DNA of 64,000 bases, taken from NCBI GenBank assembly GCA_030280995.1, contig JASXTE010000019.1, positions 8,295,501 through 8,359,500 of the forward strand, given 5' to 3'. Below are positions 10,093-22,590 of this stretch, one piece after another. Each line of letters starts with the position of its first letter. The first letter of the stretch is position 1. The DNA is from Hemileia vastatrix. Lineage: Eukaryota; Basidiomycota; Pucciniomycetes; Pucciniales; Zaghouaniaceae. The position numbers were made by a program, and so were the translations under genes. The notes under the pieces were generated by a model. It was not told where the DNA came from and made no database searches. It was given only the letters and a program-made list of their open reading frames with translations.

Positions 10093-11074
10093 CTAGACAG
10101 AATCAATACAGAACAAATCGATCAATTAACTAACAGCTCATGATATGGCTGACATGATGCATACAGAAAACACACCGAAGCGATGAGGACAAGATATTCA
10201 AATCACAGAGACTCCACTGTTTTGTGCACTAAAAATTTTTGAGTTACTTTGTGCAGGACTTTTTAAAAATTTGAAAGGGTATCAAGAACTTCAAGGAAAA
10301 AATTGTGCCAAAAATCAAAATAAAATAATATTATAGGAGATTAATTTTTAGTGGCTCAAAACTTACTTTTAAAATGTACGGAGTGAGTAAAGTTGAAGAT
10401 CACTCTTCTTTTAAAGCATATATAGTAAAATTTGGGGGCAGAATACAATTTTTTTATTCATGGAATATGAACCAGTCGTCTAGAAATTATACTATCCTCT
10501 GACAAACTTTCTGCGCCGGAGGCTGAAACAAATTTCGTGGTTCAATACACATTGAGTAGAATCGCTATGCCTGTCATCACCGGTAACAAAGAAAATATAA
10601 AATATAAAAATAAAGAAATACTGGCAACTGGTGTTCCCCCCTAATTTGACTATCATAGTTCAGTAAGAAATTGAAACTTGTTATCAAGTGGCAGCTTTTT
10701 TGATTCAGGTACGGTGTTTCTTCTTTACTGATTGTCATTCTCTTACAATACTGCACATGTAATTTCAGAGTCATCGTGGTGGTTCAAAGTATGAATCAAT
10801 CAAGTATAATAAAATGTAATGTAAGATATAAGAATTTTTATAAAAAGCAAGATACAAAAAAAGTTGGCTCACCAGATGAAACTTTTATGTAAGTTGGTCT
10901 GTACTAAACAAAAGCTCACAATTTAAGTGACTTCGCTGTTTCTTGCCATAAAAAGACTACTTTGTTGTTCATTTAAATCTGAACTTGAAGCAATCGAAAT
11001 TTTATGGTATCCAAGGCTTAAGTTCAAAAATATTTGACATAAATGTGAATTTTGTGAGGACCATACACCTGAAA

Positions 11075-11165
11075 AAAAAAGCTGGCAAATGCTAGCAGGT
11101 TCTCATCCCTCACTGAGCTATGGCAGTTCAATTGGGGGGAGGCACCTGTTAGCAGGTGCCGACAT
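11075..11165. mobile_element. Small MITE D1 with palindromic ends
   Basis: It is bounded by AAATGCTAGCAGGTTCTCATCC on the left and GGCACCTGTTAGCAGGTGCC on the right. The right end is itself a near-perfect palindrome. Related copies are at 12835-13012 and 44028-44212. The stretch 10093-11074 shows no convincing gene, and 11166-11609 is A/T-rich with none either. Confidence 0.5.
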
Positions 11166-11609
11166 TTTTTCCCTAGTGATAGTGGTATCAAAACCCTCAA
11201 TGATTTACACCCATGTTCTCCCTCCACTTAAACAGAATCTTACACTACACCCAAAGTGAAATATACCCAATAGGTATATTCTTGGTTGAGTTGGGTATAT
11301 TTTTGATTTTTTTTTTTTTCAATACCTTTTTTGGTGGTGTGGGAAGAAAAAGTTCTCATAAGAAAAAAGATCTCACCCAAAAAAATAAAAATAAAAAACT
11401 GCAATTTTTTTTTCACCTATAAACAAAAATCTCCATTTTTTTTCATGTAGAAACAAAAAAATTGCAATTTTTCTACCTAGAAGTAAAATTGAAAAAAAAA
11501 AATCAACAGAAGTAAAAATCAGCCTTAAAAAAATCTTAATTCAAACCCAAACTGTTTACCCTATGTCCTTTGGCTTACAATTCAGCATCCCCATCTTCCA
11601 CTCAATAAC

Positions 11610-12660
11610 TGTCAGCCAGGCTATCTCAGGAGTCCAGTAATTTATACAATAAATTACTGTAATTATATAGAGGAATAAATTTATGTAATTACAAAAAATT
11701 ATTTAAATAAAATTATAAATATTTTGTGAATAAATAAAATAAACATTATACTTAATTTTATTATTAAATAAATTGTATTACATAAACAAATATAATATCC
11801 ATCAATATTTGGCGCTTCCTTGACCCTTAATTGTGTCACTAATATTACTAAATTAATTTAATATGATTAAATTTAATTGCTCATGTTAAAAAAAAAAAAA
11901 TTCCTGTATTAATTTAATAAGTTGTTCAATTAATTTAATAGTTAATTTACTTGAAATAGTTAACTTACCATTGCTTATACTGAGTGAAGATTATTTAAAA
12001 GCATAAAAATAATTCCTTTTATTTTAATTATACCTTTTTAGCTATTTGTATTCCCTCTTTAGAATTCTTTCTCATAGTTCTTATTTTCCATACTCACATA
12101 GTTATTTGTTATATTAATTTTATTCTTTTTTTAGAAATATCTGATGGAAACAAATATTTGCTTAATCACGGATCCATTTTAATTGTTTTTAATTAAATTT
12201 TTAATTATTTCTTTCACTTTATTTTACTTTTTGTAATTATATTTGGAATGCTCTAGAGGGTCCTTTTGCCTATAAAAGGGCTTTAGAAATCTCTCTGGTT
12301 GCTCATCACTTACTATACACTCACTTAACATATTTTAAATATATCTCTTTTATTTATTAGTTTTATTAGTTCAATATATCTAATTTAAATACTACATAAA
12401 TAACTATAGGTTGCTTTAAGATTTATAATACTATCATTGAACTATTGCGCATTGAACAATAACTATTAATTATAATATTTTATAATTTGAATAAATCCTT
12501 ACAATTTTGTCAATTCTCAAAACTCTTGTCGTCTTATATTTCTAAATTACAAATATTATTTTATTTTTAGTATACACCATTATATTATATATTGTAGTTC
12601 CTCTCTTCCTATCCATTTCTCCCTCTTCTTTCCCCCATCCTTCTAGACGACCGGCTGATA
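11610..12660 (+). mobile_element. Solo LTR with 5-bp duplication ATAAC
   Basis: It begins TGTCAGCCAGG and ends CCGGCTGATA, where the canonical final CA has become TA. ATAAC lies directly before (11605-11609) and after (12661-12665). A TATA-like TATAAAAGGG is at about 12273, as in LTR promoters. The interior is very AT-rich and has no open frame. It is probably a solo LTR of a Ty3-type family different from the 14467 element. Orientation is inferred from the TATA motif. Confidence 0.75.
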
Positions 12661-12834
12661 ATAACACAACATACCAGGCAACACATCCCTGATGGGTACT
12701 TTCATGTGTGTGTTAGAGATATTCTAGAGAGGGACATAAAGACAGATAAATAACCATAAGAAAAATAAGAAGAGAAAAATAAGTGTGATGAAAAAAACAA
12801 GTGTAAGAAAAATAACACCAGACAAAAACTGTGG

Positions 12835-13012
12835 GAAACTGATAGTAGGTTCCAATCCCTATCTTTAATTTAATTCAGTTCTAGCTCAGCTGTAATTCTT
12901 CTGAGAAGACTGTGCACTGAACATTAGCCATGCCATCTCATGTGGCATCAAATCTCATTTATTCATGAATCACAAATGGATTGAGAGAATGGCACCTGCT
13001 AGCAGGTTCCAG
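12835..13012. mobile_element. MITE D2 with palindromic ends
   Basis: The left end has CTGATAGTAGGTTCCAATCC and the right end GGCACCTGCTAGCAGGTTCC. The interior (CTCAGCTGTAATTCTTCTG, TGTGCACTGAAC) matches the reverse complement of the copy at 44028-44212. There is no coding capacity. Confidence 0.6.
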
Positions 13013-13081
13013 GGGTTTTTTATGGTGTATGTGTAAGAAACATATTTTGAAACCATGAATTTAATTGTTATATAATATAAG

Positions 13082-13965
13082 TTTCTTAAAAGAATTTTCT
13101 TTTTTTTTCTTTTTTTTCTTTTTTCTTATATTTTTTTCTTGCTTTTTTCTTTCTTTTTCTTAATTTTTTTCTTTATTTTATTTTTTATTTTTATTTTTTT
13201 TCTTTCATTTTCATTTTTTTTCATTTTCTTCATTTTTTTTATTTCTTTTTCACTTTCTTTTTCATTTTCATTTTTCATTTCTTTATTATTCTTTATTTTT
13301 CATTGTTTTTTTCATTTTTTCATTTTTCATTTTCATTCATTTCATTCATTTTTATTCATTGTTTTTTTTCATTTTTCCATTTTTTTTCATTTTTTTCATT
13401 TTTTTTCCATTTTTTTTCCTTATTTTCATTCTTTTACCTTTTTTTCATTTTTTCATTTTTTTCTTTCTTCTTCCTTTTTTTTCATTCTTTTTCATTCTTT
13501 TTTTTCATTTTCTTCTTCTTTTCTCATTTTTTCCTTGTTTTTTCCTTGTTTTTCTATTTTTTTCCATTTTTCATTTTTTTCATTATTTTCATGTTTATTC
13601 TTTTTTTTCATTTTTAATTCTTTTTCTTCTTCATTTTTCATATTTTTTCTTTTTTATTCTTTATTTTTCATTCTTTTTTTCATTTTCTTCTTCTTTTTTC
13701 ATTTTTTTCATTTTTTTCCTTGTTTTTTCCTTATTTTTCGATCTTTTTTTCATTTTTTTCATTTTTTTTTCATTTATTCATTCTTTTTCATCTTCATTTT
13801 TCATTTGTCATATTTTTTCTTTGTTAATCTTTATTTTTCATTCTTCTCATTTTTTTCATTTTCATTTTATTTATTTATTTATTTTTCCTTTTTTTTCTTT
13901 TTTGTCATTTTTTAATTTTAATTTTACTCTATTTATTGTTATTTTTCTTTTTAAATCTTTTCCTT
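13082..13965. repeat. T-rich low-complexity tract, (CATTTTTT)n-like
   Basis: About 880 bp consist almost wholly of T runs separated by CA, CTT or CTTC. Long Phe-rich frames on the plus strand are artefacts. No gene is seen here or in 13966-14466. Confidence 0.9.
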
Positions 13966-14466
13966 TTACATGGTGAGAAGTAAGGACACAGAGTAATCAT
14001 TATTATTATGGTTTGGGCAAAGACTTGTGCACATTTATCAATTCAATTTTTTTTGAACTGCAACATCTGTACTATCTCCCAGATTTCTATCAAATTCTGG
14101 TACCTAAGTTATCAACTTTTCAGCAGAGCTTTTAATCTCCAAATTCAAATGTTAATTCCACATTCTTTCCTTACACAAGCTGATGTGCAAAGGTGTTTAT
14201 TAAGGGAGGCCTTAAAGGGACCACCTTTTTAGCAGTTATGGAGACTTTCTTTTTTTTTATGTCTCATCTGGACATTTCACCTTAAAAGACTATTAGATTT
14301 ATAATTCTTACTTCAAAGATAATCTAAAATCATTTTAGCCTAACTCTAACCTCTAAGAAATGAGATGGTGAAAGTAATCTAACACTAACTGAAGCTCTGC
14401 TGCAAAATTGACCACTTGGTTACCCAAATTTGATGGGAATATGGGAGGTAGTACAGAGGTTGTAAT

Positions 14467-15968
14467 TGTCAGCCTGTATATTCCCAGGATTGAGTAAAAA
14501 GTGCTTATAAGTTATTTTAACCACATTAACTATACTGGGGAACAATAATTGAGAGGACACAAACAGTATACATAAGTAAAATTATGATAATATACAAAAG
14601 ATGCCATTATAACACCTTATATACACGCATATATCCACCTTTTATAGGTCTTATGTACTTAATATTAAGTTGGAATATGTTAGGGTAATCTTAAGAACCT
14701 TAAGTATAAGGCTACATAATTTTTAAGTACACTTAAAGCTGTTATATTCATTGTATTGAGCAAAAAACAAGAAATGCGCTTTATTTCACGTAAAAGTTGA
14801 CTATATGCGCTATAAAATTGAGAATATCAAAATTGCGCTTTGACAGATCAATTGGGCTCATTTAGGACTATTGATTTGGCTATTTAAATGCATAAAAATA
14901 ACACTTTTCAAAATTGGTGTTTTTTATGCCAGAAATGGCTTCTGTGTACTGGCCACATACTGCCTGCTTTTTTCCCATGTGAATAGCTTCATTTTTAGCA
15001 AAGTTAGCTTTTTCACACTATAACTACCCCAAATTCTACGCCCACTGTGGGGAAACACGCTAAAATAGGCAACAGGCGCTTATTTAGTGTCCTAGCTTAA
15101 TTAATAATGCATTGACCTTGTTTATATGCACTAATTTCATTAATAAACTCACTCTTGGCATCTTATTTCATCACCACGCTTAAATTCGCCTAATTTTAGT
15201 CAAGGATTTACCTGTGCAAACGCCTGCCAAGGACTGCATGTAGTTACCCCACATCTCACACTCTTTTTTGAGTTTTTGGGTGGTTTCTCAGTCAATATTG
15301 GTTATTTTGGGATGGGAATTTCACGTAGTATAATGTCAGGATTAGCCCCTCCATTTCTACAGTAAGTCCCCCTTATTATTTAGCTATTATTAACCTTAAA
15401 AAGTTTCCTTTAGTCTTTTATATTATTGTTTTATACGCATATACTCTCTTTTTGTCTTTTTCGTTAATTTTGATGGATTTCCCTTATTATTACAGGATTT
15501 TGACGGTTTTTACTTGTCTAACTATGTCATGGGCTACTAGGGACGTTGATGAGAATTTCTATTAGTTGTTTTGAGGCGTCATTAACTGTGTATTGGATGG
15601 TACATCAAGGGAATCATTGGGGAACTCAGTGTGTATAAAAGGAGGAGGTTTTTTGGGTCTTATTTCTACATTCTTTATCATTACATTTTAACCAATATAG
15701 CCAAATAAATTACAATACATATCAATAATTACTTTTATAAGACTTTTGAATAGTATCTGAATTATTAAAATCTATTTTTCTACCAACTAAAAAGATTGTA
15801 AGCCACATATAAAAATAGTGAGAATTATATTACTGAAGCCTTTATTCTGAATTATATCTTACTGTTTGTTGGATTTATACTACAGTATTCATATAGGACC
15901 ATTTAAATCTTCTAGACAAAGAATTATCAAGCTAGTTTCACGTCCTTTAAGTTGATCTTAGCCTGACA
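14467..15968 (+). repeat. 5' LTR of the Gypsy chromovirus
   Basis: It starts TGTCAGCCTG and ends CTTAGCCTGACA. A TATA-like TGTATAAAAGGAGG lies near 15634, marking the likely promoter. It differs from the 3' LTR at scattered positions (for example GGATTGAG against GGAATGAG near the start), so the insertion is not very recent. Confidence 0.92.
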
Positions 15969-16561
15969 ATTGGGGGTCTTTCCGGGAAGAATTCTGTTAT
16001 AATCCAGTAAGTAGAAATTTTCAAAGAAGGTACACGTAAATAATATCCCTATAGAAATATTTGGATAATGACAACAGGTTGGGGTCACTTATATTGTGAT
16101 TTCAGAAAAAGAAGCCCTGTTATATAATAAAATTGTGATATTGAATCAACAATTTTTACCACTAAATTAACATAAAATTGTTATTAGTGGGAGTCTGTCA
16201 ATAGACCAATTAAATTTGTGATCTTTGCAGATAATAAACCAATTAAACTGATTAATTGATTTCTTTTAACAGGACTCTTAATATTTTCTTTTTATTGGTT
16301 TGTAAAATTCATTAAATATTTAGAAAGAATCTTACTGACAATTGTTTTCTTTCTTAAATATAAAAACACAGCTACATATTGTAGACCAGTTAAATCAAGT
16401 GACCACATAAAAGCATATTTGACTTTTGGCACTTATAAATTCACTTAATACCAATAAGTAAGCAATAAAATTGCCTTAAGTGGTATTGATAAATACTGAT
16501 AAAACTCCTTTTTTGAAGTTTTTATATCTAAAACTTTCAATTCTTTAAATTCCGTGTAAAA

Positions 16562-17096
16562 ATGTGTGACAACAATGACATTGTGAGTAACAAGGCAAAA
16601 CCTTATAATTTAAGACCTAGAGCTGAAAGACCTGTTACAGGACATTCAAATGGAGGGTCAAGAATCACCAATAATAAACAACACCCCACCAATGTCCATG
16701 GAGGAAAAGGAAAAGCTCTTAAAACAAATGTCAATAAAGAAGTCCAAAAACACATTGCAAGAGCAAATTCACTCCCTCTCAACCCTACTTAATACACTAA
16801 CAATAAGGGTAAACAATATGGTATACCAGATCAACAATCTGGAGAAAAGGGCGACACAGGGCTTTATAGAAGTCAACCAGGCTCTAGTGGATATAAGGTC
16901 TCATCCACAACCAGTGGCACCAAATACCACAGCAACACCTCCAGCCCCAGAAGAGGACCAAAAGATAACAGTCAGCAAATGGAAGTGGGATTGGTATGCC
17001 CAAAACTACAACAGCCCTCCTCAACAGGGATCCAGCAGTCACCCTTACAGGGGAAAGGCAAGGAGAGGCAGGGGAAGTGGGATAAGACCTTGGTAA
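16562..17096 (+). pseudogene. Leader frame between LTR and gag, frameshifted
   Basis: A frame starting MCDNNDIVSNKAKPYNLRPR overlaps a second one containing KKSKNTLQEQIHSLS, a coiled-coil-like stretch, then a Pro/Thr-rich part and a basic Arg/Gly tail (RGKARRGRGSG). Together they look like one protein split by a frameshift, perhaps an N-terminal Gag piece. I do not recognise the family. The interval 15969-16561 is untranslated leader with no gene. Confidence 0.45.
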
Positions 17097-17373
17097 GTCA
17101 TCCAACATCTTATGATAAATTATATCAACCTAAAAATGAATTACTTATAGGTAATGAGATTGATAGGTAATTATTGGATAAAATTGAAGAGGATTTAAAA
17201 AACTATTCATTTGATAATCACATGTTAAACTTGTCTTTAGATGGGGACAATGTAACTAGTTTTATTGATAATCAGGATAATACTATTAATATAAAATTGG
17301 AATCATATGGATCAAATAATGAGTCTTCTGAGTTGGACACAAAAAAATAGAATATTTTTTAAAGGAGAATCCA

Positions 17374-18702
17374 ATGGAATCAAAAATAATAAGTAAATTA
17401 TTATTGAGAATTGAAAAATTGGAAGAGTTCTCAAAAGAGTCAAACAATAATACAGAAAAGGTATTATTACAGCTAACACAATCGTTGAGTACAACAGCCA
17501 ATAGATTAAAACTTATTGAAAATTCAAATAATGAATTAATCAATGAGAATAAAAGATTAAACTCTGAGATTAGAAATTTAGAAAATAAATTAGAACACTC
17601 TCAGAATATTATGGCTACCATTGAGGGAAGTGTTAAATTATCTTTTTCAAATGTAAATGATACTCTAACTCATGTACCTGTAATACAGGATAGGTTACAA
17701 ACAGTAGAAATAGAAGTAGAAAACATGTTGAAAAATACTGAAAAAATAAAAGATAACACTTGTTATGTGGCAAGAGTACCTGTTTTCATGAAACATGCAA
17801 ATGAAACACCAATGATGGAACATGAAAATAGTGTCATGGGCTCTGAGAATAATAAATCAGTAAAAGATGAAATAAATGATCATCTTTCCAAAGTAAGTGA
17901 ATTACTGAATATTCCTCAGGTTAGGGAAGTAAAAACTAACCAAAAGAACTGGCCTAAGTTAGATCAGTACCCTTCTTTTGATGGGGATTCAAAATCTGAT
18001 TGGCAGAAATTCATACAAAGAATTGATAAATTCAAATTTTCATACAAATTACCTGATGAAGAAATTACTTCAAAGTTAATATCTTTATTTACAGATGTGG
18101 CCTTATTATGGTTTGAATCTGTATTGAGTGAGGGAATTAATTACTCCTGAAATGAATGGAAGGCACTAATTGAAAGGCAATTTGGTGGCCCAAAATTTAG
18201 AATCACTCAACAAAGATTGTATGAAAGAACAAGATATAATCCAAATGCTGGAGATAAACCCATGGTCTTCTTAATTAATTTAATAAAGATCATGAAAGCT
18301 ATGGGTCCAAAAATGGATTATGAAGAGTGGAAAGAAAAAATAATATACAAGTTGCCTATATCAGTTAGAGACAGTATTGTAGCTAGAACTGAGACCATCA
18401 GAGATACCTCTGGGTTCATCAATATATGCAATGAGATATTATTAAACCACAAGTATGAAACCAAGTATAGTAATTACAGACAGAGTGTTGAGGTGGTAAA
18501 ACCTACTACAAGTAAATTACCAGCGGAGAAGAAAAAACCTTCAGCTCCCCTTGTCCCTAAGAGACAAGAAAATAACACTTGTTACAAATGTAATGAACCT
18601 TGGGTTAAGGTTCACACATGTAAGAAGAGAATAAATTTTATTGAAACTTCACATAACTCTGAACCAAGTAATCATGAAAATGAGAACGTGGAATCTAGTT
18701 AG
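17374..18702 (+). pseudogene. Gag polyprotein of the chromovirus, one internal stop
   Basis: Gag forms the particle and binds the RNA. The N-terminal third is a coiled coil (KRLNSEIRNLENKLEHSQ). The central capsid-like part has WPKLDQYPSFDGD and DWQKFIQRIDKF. A TGA at 18148-18150 follows EGINYS. The frame resumes with NEWKALIERQFGGPKFRI and TRYNPNAG and reaches a zinc knuckle CYKCNEPWVKVHTC near 18579-18620, typical of Ty3 Gag. It ends at a TAG at 18700-18702, before the protease. Confidence 0.8.
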
Positions 18703-18875
18703 GATTGTAAAAGTAACATATCTTACAGTGATGATGAAAATGAGATATTTGTATTAGAACAGGATATTATGTTCCTGAATGATGCTATACCTCATACAGA
18801 CACATCTTTAACTTCCATTGAGGAAGCTGAAATAATTAAAGATGTATCTCATGATACTTACAAAATAGCACCTGT

Positions 18876-21800
18876 AAGAGGTTATCATAAGTGGAAAAGA
18901 AATGAATGCCATTCTTGACACTGGGGCTGCAGGTAGTGTAGTTTCAATTAATACATTAATGAAAATTTATAGTAAGTAACAGGAAAAACTAGAAACTGTT
19001 CAGACAAAGAACTGGAGGGGTTTGGTTTCAGTATTAAATCAAATTGGCAAGTACAAAACTGCTGTATTCTTTAAATATAATAATGGATATGTTAGAGCAG
19101 TTTGTGAATTTGTAGTAATGGATAATAATAATTGTAGTGATTGGTTTATTATTGGCAATGATTTATTGACAAAATTTGGCATTAAAATAGATCCTGCAAA
19201 CAGTTGTTTCACCATAGGCGTGAATGGTAAGAGAAAATTCAAAATATGTTCTGAAAATTCAGTGTATTCCATTACCCCTAGAGAAGAACAACTGCAAGGT
19301 GGAAGAACCACCACTGAAATGGTTGAATTGGAAAATGAAATCCAAAAGGCCTCTTTCAGTCCTCAACTCTCAAAAATTGAAGAAGAAAATATTTTGAGAT
19401 TGATTGAATCATATCCTATGGCATTTGCTCATGGTTCAAATGAACTAGGATTGGTCAAAGACCATGAGATGAAAATCTCTTTAAGCTGTGATTTTGATAA
19501 TATTCCTGGCAGCCTGAAAAAGAAACCTTACCCAGCATCTCCTTCAAAAAGGAAAGATATTGAAGACAATATAAAAATGTTGTTGGAAATGGGTATTTTT
19601 GAAAAAGTGGACACAACACCTAAGTATTGTTTCATTTCACCAGTATTGATCTCTTATGAAAAAGATAAGGCAAGATTATGCGGTGATTATAGAGCTCTGA
19701 ATACATACACAGTAGATGATATTTACCCTCTACCAAGGATAGCTTCTATCCATGCTAATTTACAAGGAGCAAAATATATTTCCTGTCTGGATGGAAACAA
19801 GGGTTACCACCAGATTCCTGTGGAAAGAAATTCTCAAAATTACTTATTAATAACCACACATATGGGTATATATAAGTATGTGAGAATGCCATTTGGCCCA
19901 AAGAATGCGCCTTCAGTCTTCCAAAAATTGATGGATAGTGTTTTTCATCAGGAACTGGTTGAAGGATGGCTAATGGTCTATATTGATGAAATCATAGTGT
20001 TTTCAAAAACATATGATGAGCATTTAAATCACCTGAAAAGAGTCTTTCAAAGGATGGATGAAATTAATATGACAATTGCATTAAAGAAATGTAAATTTGG
20101 ATTTCAATCCTTGAAAGTACTTGGACATGTTGTACCTGGATTAAAAATTTGTGTTAACCAGAATAAGGTGGAAGCAATTAAAAACATTGGTATACCTAAA
20201 AATGTAAAAGAGGTTCAAAGTTTTTTGGGTATGTGTGGATATTATAGACAATATATTAAAAATTACCAATCCATTGCAGCTCCTTTAACAACATTAATCA
20301 GGAAAAATGAGGCTTTCATTTGTAATAATGAAAGACAACACACCTTTAATGAATTAAAGGAATTTTTAATGTCAGCTCCAATATTATGACTGCCAGATTT
20401 CACCCTACCTTTTATCTTGTACACTGATGAAAGCTTCATAGGTTTAGGTGCTGCTTTACAGTAGAAACAGATAATAAATGGAAAATTATCTGAAGTAGTT
20501 ATCTGCTATATATCCAGAACCTTAAGAAAAACAGAATTAAGGTATGGTGCCACACAGCTAGAATGCTTAGCCGTGGTGTGGGCTTTGGAGAAACTTCATT
20601 ACTATCTGGAAGACCAGAAGTTTGAACTTATAACAGATTGCAGTGCAGTAAAATCATTACTAAACATGAAAACCCCTAATAGGCACATGTTTAGATGGCA
20701 ACTAGCTTTATAAGAGTACAGAGGAAGAATGACAATCACTCATAGAGCAGGAACATTGCATTCTAATGTGGATTTATTATCCAGAATTCCTTTTCCAAAT
20801 GATTCTGACAACCCAGCTTATGTACCTGAAAATGAGGTTATACATATATTTGGGATTTATATAGTGGATTTAGAAGAAGAGTTTATGCAAACTATATTAG
20901 AAAATTATTCATCTGATAAAGATTTGACTAAACTATCTACCATTCTTAATGATCCAACAAATGCCTCCATGAGTGCATTAATTAAAACCTTGCCTCCAAA
21001 GTATAGAAATGCGTTGGAAAAAGGTAAACTATCAATTGAAGATGGATATATATATTACAGGAAAAAGTTAAGTAATGTAATAGTAATACCACTTCTATGA
21101 AAGAGTTAATGTTGAGTACTTGTAATGATGACATCTTAGCTGGTCATTTTGATTTTAACAAAACATTAACCAGAGTTAAAAATACAGCCTGGTGGATAAA
21201 CATGAAAGAAGATGTACAAAAATACATTGAAACATGTGACTCTTGTCAGAAATCTAAAAGATTAACTGGGAAGAGAGCTGGGTTGTTACAACAAATAGAG
21301 CAGCCAAAAGCTCCATGGGAAATTATAAACATGGATTTTGTAACTGGCTTGCCATTAGCAGGAAAAGAAAGTTTCAATTCTTTCTGGGTAATAGTAGATA
21401 GATTAACAAAAATGTGTAAATTTATCCCTACCCATAAATAGGTATCTGCAAAAGACTTGGCATTACTATGGTGGACTCAGATGATGAATACTGCTGGGTT
21501 CCCCAAAGCCATAATCTCTGACAGAGACCCTAAATTTACTTCAGAGTTCTGGACATCTTTGATGGAAGTATCAGGTTGTCAATTGAAATTGTCTACAGCA
21601 CACCATCCACAAACTGATGGGCTGGCTGAGAGAATGATACAAACTCTAGAAGACATGATCAGAAGATATTGTGCCTTTGGTTTAGAATACAAAGACAATG
21701 AGAAATTTACACATGACTGGGTAACATTAATTCCTGGCCTTGAATTTGCTTATAACAGCACAACTCATTCTGTAACAGAGAAGAAAACATTTGAACTCTG

Positions 21801-22440
21801 GCTGGGATACGTACCAAATACCCCAGTAAATCATTTAAATAAATTACCAAGGTTGGATATACACCCTGGTACTAAATCCTTTATTCATATGCAACAAATG
21901 TGTAGAAAGCATGCAGAAGAATGCATCCAAAAGGCATTTGAATATGAAAAGAAAAAGTGGGACAAGTCTCATAAAGAATTTGAATTCAAAAAGGGAGATG
22001 AAGTCCTCATATCAACACTACATTTTAACTTACAAGGTAATGTTAAATTAAAGGATCCCTTTGTAGGACCTTTTTTAGTAAGTAAAATGGTTGGTAATAA
22101 TGCAGTGGAAGTCATATTATATGCTCCATATGATAGGAAACATCCAGTTCTCCCTATCTCATTATTGAAGCCTTACCATGCAAATGATCCTGACTTATTT
22201 CCAAAAAGAAGGGGAAGGCCTAAAAATCAACCTGAAGAAATTGTGGAAAAATCAGAGATTGAAAAAATACTCAAGAAAAGAATCCTTACTAAAGAAAAAG
22301 GAACTGAGTATTTACTAAGATTTAAAGGGAAATCAAATGAATTTGATAAATGGATACCTGAAATGAAATTTCTAATTTATTCATCCTTCTTAAAAAATTT
22401 AAACAGAAATAAATTTCTGTTCAACCAGCTGAGGGGTTAA
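18876..22440 (+). pseudogene. Pol polyprotein with chromodomain, several stops
   Basis: Domains in order: aspartic protease (AILDTGAAGSVVS, about 18905); RT (19500-20380, with CGDYRALN and GPKNAPSVFQKLMD), whose catalytic box reads VYIDEII where YxDD is expected; RNase H ([22 protein letters not shown]); integrase zinc region with CDSCQKSK but without the expected first His; DDE core MDFVTGLP, SDRDPKFTS and LAERMIQTLED; then an AT-hook-like KRRGRPKN and a chromodomain (EIEKILKKRI ... EYLLRFKG ... DKWIPE, about 22255-22365). Stops occur near 18977, 20388, 20463, 20713, 21098 and 21439; several are one transition from Gln or Arg codons. It cannot give an active polyprotein. Confidence 0.88.
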
Positions 22441-22590
22441 AAACCAGTACTTGTAATATTTTATTATGTTTTATTTCTTTAAAATATAATCTTTAATGCT
22501 ACAGAATTAATCTGAATACCTGACAATTACAAATAAATAAATAAAATGTATAACTTATCATTTTTTTATTGTTTTTTTTGGGTGGCCGAG

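Noticed and set aside
13139..13976. Phe-rich frames of up to 258 residues
   Set aside because: They are translations of the T-rich CATTTTTT tract in several frames at once and have no domain structure.
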